64,000 bases of DNA from Artocarpus heterophyllus (Eukaryota > Streptophyta > Magnoliopsida > Rosales > Moraceae), in assembly GCA_025403435.1 (NCBI GenBank), contig CM046351.1:27989730-28053729 (forward strand), read 5' to 3'. This document shows, one piece after another, positions 60,088-64,000 of this stretch (its first letter is position 1; each line of letters starts with the position of its first letter). Position numbers and translations under genes: made by a program. Below the pieces are notes generated by a model. The model made no database searches, was not told the DNA's origin, and saw only the letters and a list, made by a program, of their open reading frames with translations.

Positions 60088-60481
60088 AGTCTGGGTGGGG
60101 GCTTGTGGGTTCCATCTCACTATCATCTTCTAATCCATAGCATGTGCTATTTTAAATATACACACACACTAGAGAAAATCCCAACTTCTATATATATATA
60201 TATAGATATATATGCTGCTTTTTTTGGTCCTAGCTTTACCTTTTTTATTGACAAAAAACAAAAAAATTCAAAAAAAAAGAGGAAGGAGAAACAAATAAAG
60301 AGCACATATTTTGCTCTTATTGTTCTAGCTTTAGCTTTTATAGACAAAGAACAATTTAAAAAAGAAAAGAAAAAAAGGAGAAAAAGTAAAGAATGCATAC
60401 ATCCTGCTTTTTTGTTCTGAGCTGTAGCTTTTTATGAACGACCACTTTTGTTCTTAAAGAAGGAGAAAGAAACTAGTAAAG

Positions 60482-60516
<35 letters not shown>

Positions 60517-61916
60517 GCCCTGCTCTTTAGGTTCTTAGCTTTAGCTTTTTTAGACAGAGAAGAAAAAATTAAAAAGAAAAAACAACAAGAACAACAAGAA
60601 GGAACAAGTAAAGAATATATTATAAAATCAAAACTAAGTATTTCTCCTTTGAGGCTCCTCAGTGTACTTGACTGCTTTTTCTATTTGTTTCTTGTAGTTA
60701 AATAATTACTATTTAATTTAATTTCATAGAAGTTTCTCGGGGAAAAAAAACCACATACAAATTTAAAAACAAGGCTTAAGCTCTAATTTGGCTTAGAGGA
60801 ATAGCATGTCAAACAAAAAACTAATACTTAAGCATAAGATAAATTTGTCGACTCTTACGAGAAAATTCATAATTAATAAAAAAATTAAAAATTTGCTTGG
60901 ACAAAGAATAATTAAAAATTAAAAATTAAGAGTTTGGGTGGGGCTTGTGACTTCCATCTCACTATCATCTTTTAATCTATAGCATGTGCTATTATATATA
61001 TATATATATATATGTGCGTGTGTGTGTATGTATATGTATATATACAGACACTCTAGAGAAAATCCTCAACTATACTTTTTTTGGTCAATGAATAATTTTT
61101 TTTTTTAAGAAAGGACCAATACAAGAAGAAACAATAAGTAAAGAATTTGTTGATTCCGAGCTAGCTTTTTATTAGACAACGAACAAAAAAAGAATTAAAA
61201 AAGAAACGACAACGAGGAAAGATATCTATATCTATATATATATATATATACATGCTGCTTTTTTTGGTTCCAGCTTTACCCTTTTCATAGACAAAGAACG
61301 AAAAAAAAATTAAAAAAAAGGAAGGAGAAACAAATAAAAGAACATATCTCTTGCTCTTTCTGTTCGTATCTTTAACTTTTATAGACAAAGAACAATTTAA
61401 AAAAGAAAAGAAAATAAAATAAGGAAAAACAAGTAAAGAATGCATATATCCTGCTTTTTTTGTTCGAGCTTTTGCTTTTTACAGACGAACAATTTTTTTT
61501 TTTTTTTTTTTTTTTTAAAGAAGGAGAAAGAAACAAGTAAAGAATATATATATATACACATACCCTGCTCTTTTTGTTCTTATCTCCAGCTTTTTTAGAC
61601 AGAAGAAAAAAACAATAAGAACAAGAAACAAGTAAAGAATGTATATAAATCAAAATTAATTCTTTCTCCTTTGAGGCTCCTCAGTGTACTTGACAGCTTT
61701 TCTATTTGTTTCATGTTGTTAAATAATTACTATTTAATTTAATTTCATAGAAGTTTCTCAAGGAAAAAAACCACATACAAATTTAAAAACAAGGCTTAAG
61801 CTCTAATTTGGCCTTACAGGTATAGCACATCAAACAAAAAACTAATACTTAAGTACAAGATAGATTTGTCGACTCTTAGGGGAAAATTCGTAATTAATAA
61901 AAAATAAAAAATTTGA
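60088..61916. repeat. Nested tandem repeat: two ~0.85-1.0 kb units built of ~100-bp subunits
   Basis: Unit I (60088-60930) and unit II (60931-61916) both begin GGGTGG(GG)GCTTGTG..TTCCATCTCACTATC and end with TCTCCTTTGAGGCTCCTCAG, GGCTTAAGCTCTAATTTGG and TTTGTCGACTCTTA. Within each, a ~100-bp subunit repeats: CTGCTTTTTTTGTTC, AGCTTTAGCTTTT, ATAGACAAAGAACAA, then A/G-rich AAGGAGAAACAAGTAAAGAA and a (TA)n. Subunit starts fall at about 60212, 60310, 60402, 60517 and again 61253, 61351, 61449, 61563. Confidence 0.8.
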
Positions 61917-63914
61917 TATTCCAATTCCACATTAAACTAGATATCTAGAGCTTTCTTTTAAGCTATTATCCCTCCTGTTTTGAGTTTGTTAAGACCATTA
62001 AAAACAGCTTACAGAAAAATAACGAAATCCTCTTTTTTACTAACAATGTATTATATCTAAAAATTCATATCTTAATCTACAAATCTTCAATATAAGTTGT
62101 TCACATATGAAAAAGAAGCTTCAGACCTCTAATTTACAGCTGAAAGAAGTTTTCAACCAAAATCATTATGAATAAATATATTTTTCAGGTTTAAGAAGAC
62201 AATCTCAAATATTTATTTTCCACATATACATAAAAATTACTTGAACATGAAAACTTATCAAATTATTATAATTAAGATCATAATCCTATATCAAACCACT
62301 ATTAGAGTTTATTATATCATAGATTTTTATTTATTTATTTTTTGAGGAAAGCGGCACTTGTGTTTTTTTTTTAGTTTTAGTGGCTTAAATAAACAAATTG
62401 CAAAAGAAAGTTTGGCGAGCCACGTAAAATTATTTTGGAAATACCGGAATTTCATTTTATTGACCTTGTCAACTATTCACTACTACACCAAACTTCTTCA
62501 CAAGTATGCATGGCAAGTTCTTATTGCGTGAACTTTGTAAGCCAATTCCGATGCCAGGATCAGGAACATATAAGATATATTAATTTGCTGGATCTTATTT
62601 AATCCATATCTGTTGTTTTATATTATGATCAATTCAGACCACTTATTTGTGTTATTTCATTTTAATTATTACCCAGTCTATTATACTATTGTGATCATCT
62701 TTATGTACAAGTGTTTTGACCACATAACTCATTTTATAATGTCATAATGTTTCTGTGCAGAATTCGAGCCTATATATAACACATTCTATATTACACTAAA
62801 TTAACATCCATTATGAAAGCAAATAATAATAAAATTTTTAAAGTAGATATTTTGAGAAACTTAAAAAATGCTAAAACAACCAATTACTTTGTTTCAACTA
62901 ACTTAATAACATAGAAAATACTTTTTCTTTCAAACATGAGAGCTGTATCATATAGTTTAGTAGGAAGCCATTATAATTATATATTTATTATAATTCTAAT
63001 ATTATTTTATATACTCATTACAATTATAGTACAATAATATTATAGGATGCACAAAATTTAAATGCAAACATAATAGACTACCTACAAACTCGGTGTCATT
63101 GGGGAGCTCACGTTTCTTAAACTACCAAGATCATGTGCAATCAGTACAAGTACTTGGGCCCCTTAAGTATACAAGATGTATACATAAGGTATGCATATAA
63201 TATCTGTTCATGATGAAGCATAATCATCTCATACATGATTTGATAAATGTTTTGAAGTTATATTTTGCGATTATAGTTCCTACTTGCTCAGTGAAAGCTC
63301 ATTCAGTTAAGCTCATTTAGAAGATTTGTTCAATCTCAGAATAAAACCCTCTATTCCAAGCTTGAAATATTTAATTTCATATGGGCGGGAGATATATTCA
63401 ACTTCCAACTAAGGGATAATTTTAACTGCTATGTTGAAGCAAGAACGTGTGCAAAACCCTCTTCTAGTATGACTTATGAGCGCCTAGTTCGCTATCTTCT
63501 AAGTGTTGGCAAGGTCAGCAGCCTGAGAGGTTTAGTTCTATATGATGCCACAATACATGTAAAAATGACAAAAAGAAGGTTCAGTTAAATGTGTCTCTCT
63601 TTTGAGTAAGTTTTATTGTAAGTACTAATGAATTTTAGTTTTTTTTTCGTTCTTTTTTTATATAACTTTTGTTATGTGACAGACTCAAATCAGTTATGAT
63701 ACGCACAATTAATTAGTTTTAGAATTAGCAGTGACAGTTTGGATTTTTCAATGTATAAAGGATTAACTTAGAAAACACGGCCTGAACTTTGTACCCTCTT
63801 TCAACATGGGCCCCAAAAGCATTTATTTCACCCCACAAATTATAGAAACACTTCAGTAAAGCTCCTTGCATTCACAACCATCTATTATACTGATGGAAAT
63901 AGGAAGCGTGGTTT
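61917..63914. other. Intergenic, AT-rich, no gene seen
   Basis: Long AT-rich stretch upstream of the nested tandem repeat. No supported gene, RNA or element ends. Confidence 0.5.
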
Positions 63915-64000
63915 AAAAATAAGTACGAGTGGTGTATGATCATAGACCAATTTTTAATTGTGGAGCAACTCGTACTTAGGTGTCCTCCGACTCCAATATG
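63915..64000 (-). repeat. Second copy of the DC1 5' segment at the window edge
   Basis: 86 bp matching 59838-59923 in the same orientation, 4077 bp away, and running off the window. On the gene-proximal (left) side homology stops just short of where the ATG would be, and no DC1 coding sequence follows, so this is a 5' segment without its gene. Confidence 0.7.

Noticed and set aside
60088..61916. CRISPR-like array
   Set aside because: The repeated subunits are long, imperfect and contiguous, without unique spacers, and the DNA is plant nuclear.

Overview
The window is nuclear DNA of a flowering plant, most likely a eudicot. It is AT-rich, its genes have GT-AG introns and recognisable plant orthologues, and about half of it is transposable element sequence. 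The exon structures below were built by hand from splice signals, reading phase and remembered family sequences. No database was searched.

Left part (1-12.2 kb) is the conserved gene block. It holds the 5' part of a chloroplast rhodanese-like protein (STR9 type, minus strand, cut by the window edge), OEP16-3 (minus strand, complete) and, head to head with OEP16-3, a complete ten-exon gene for the UFMylation/ER-phagy protein CDK5RAP3 (C53). An 8-bp-TSD hAT element and several small MITE-like elements lie between STR9 and OEP16-3.

Middle-left (12.2-23.4 kb) has no gene I can support. It holds MITE-like elements, a GC-rich LTR remnant, about four diverged ~0.55-0.6 kb tandem units, a ~337-bp direct duplication and a related inverted repeat.

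23.4-34.6 kb is an F-box/LRR/FBD gene broken by a three-layer nest. An internally deleted Ty1/copia element (23751-32811) sits in the coding sequence. Its left LTR received a ~2 kb solo LTR, and that solo LTR received a ~3.1 kb second solo LTR. Each layer has TG...CA ends and a 5-bp target duplication.

36.0-53.4 kb holds the most unusual feature: two nearly adjacent, inverted copies (36013-44189, plus; 44434-53437, minus) of a non-autonomous LTR retrotransposon. It has chromovirus-like signals (tRNA-Met primer site, GGGGGG polypurine tract) but no gag-pol. Instead it carries an intronless LONELY GUY (LOG)-like gene and a second unknown Cys-containing ORF, both conserved between the copies. 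The distal U3 part of the LTR differs completely between the two copies, and one version carries seven W-box cores.

Right part (53.4-64 kb) holds a two-exon DC1-domain gene (minus strand) with a ~2.7 kb intron. Upstream of it is a nested tandem repeat, and at the window edge a second copy of 86 bp of its 5' region.
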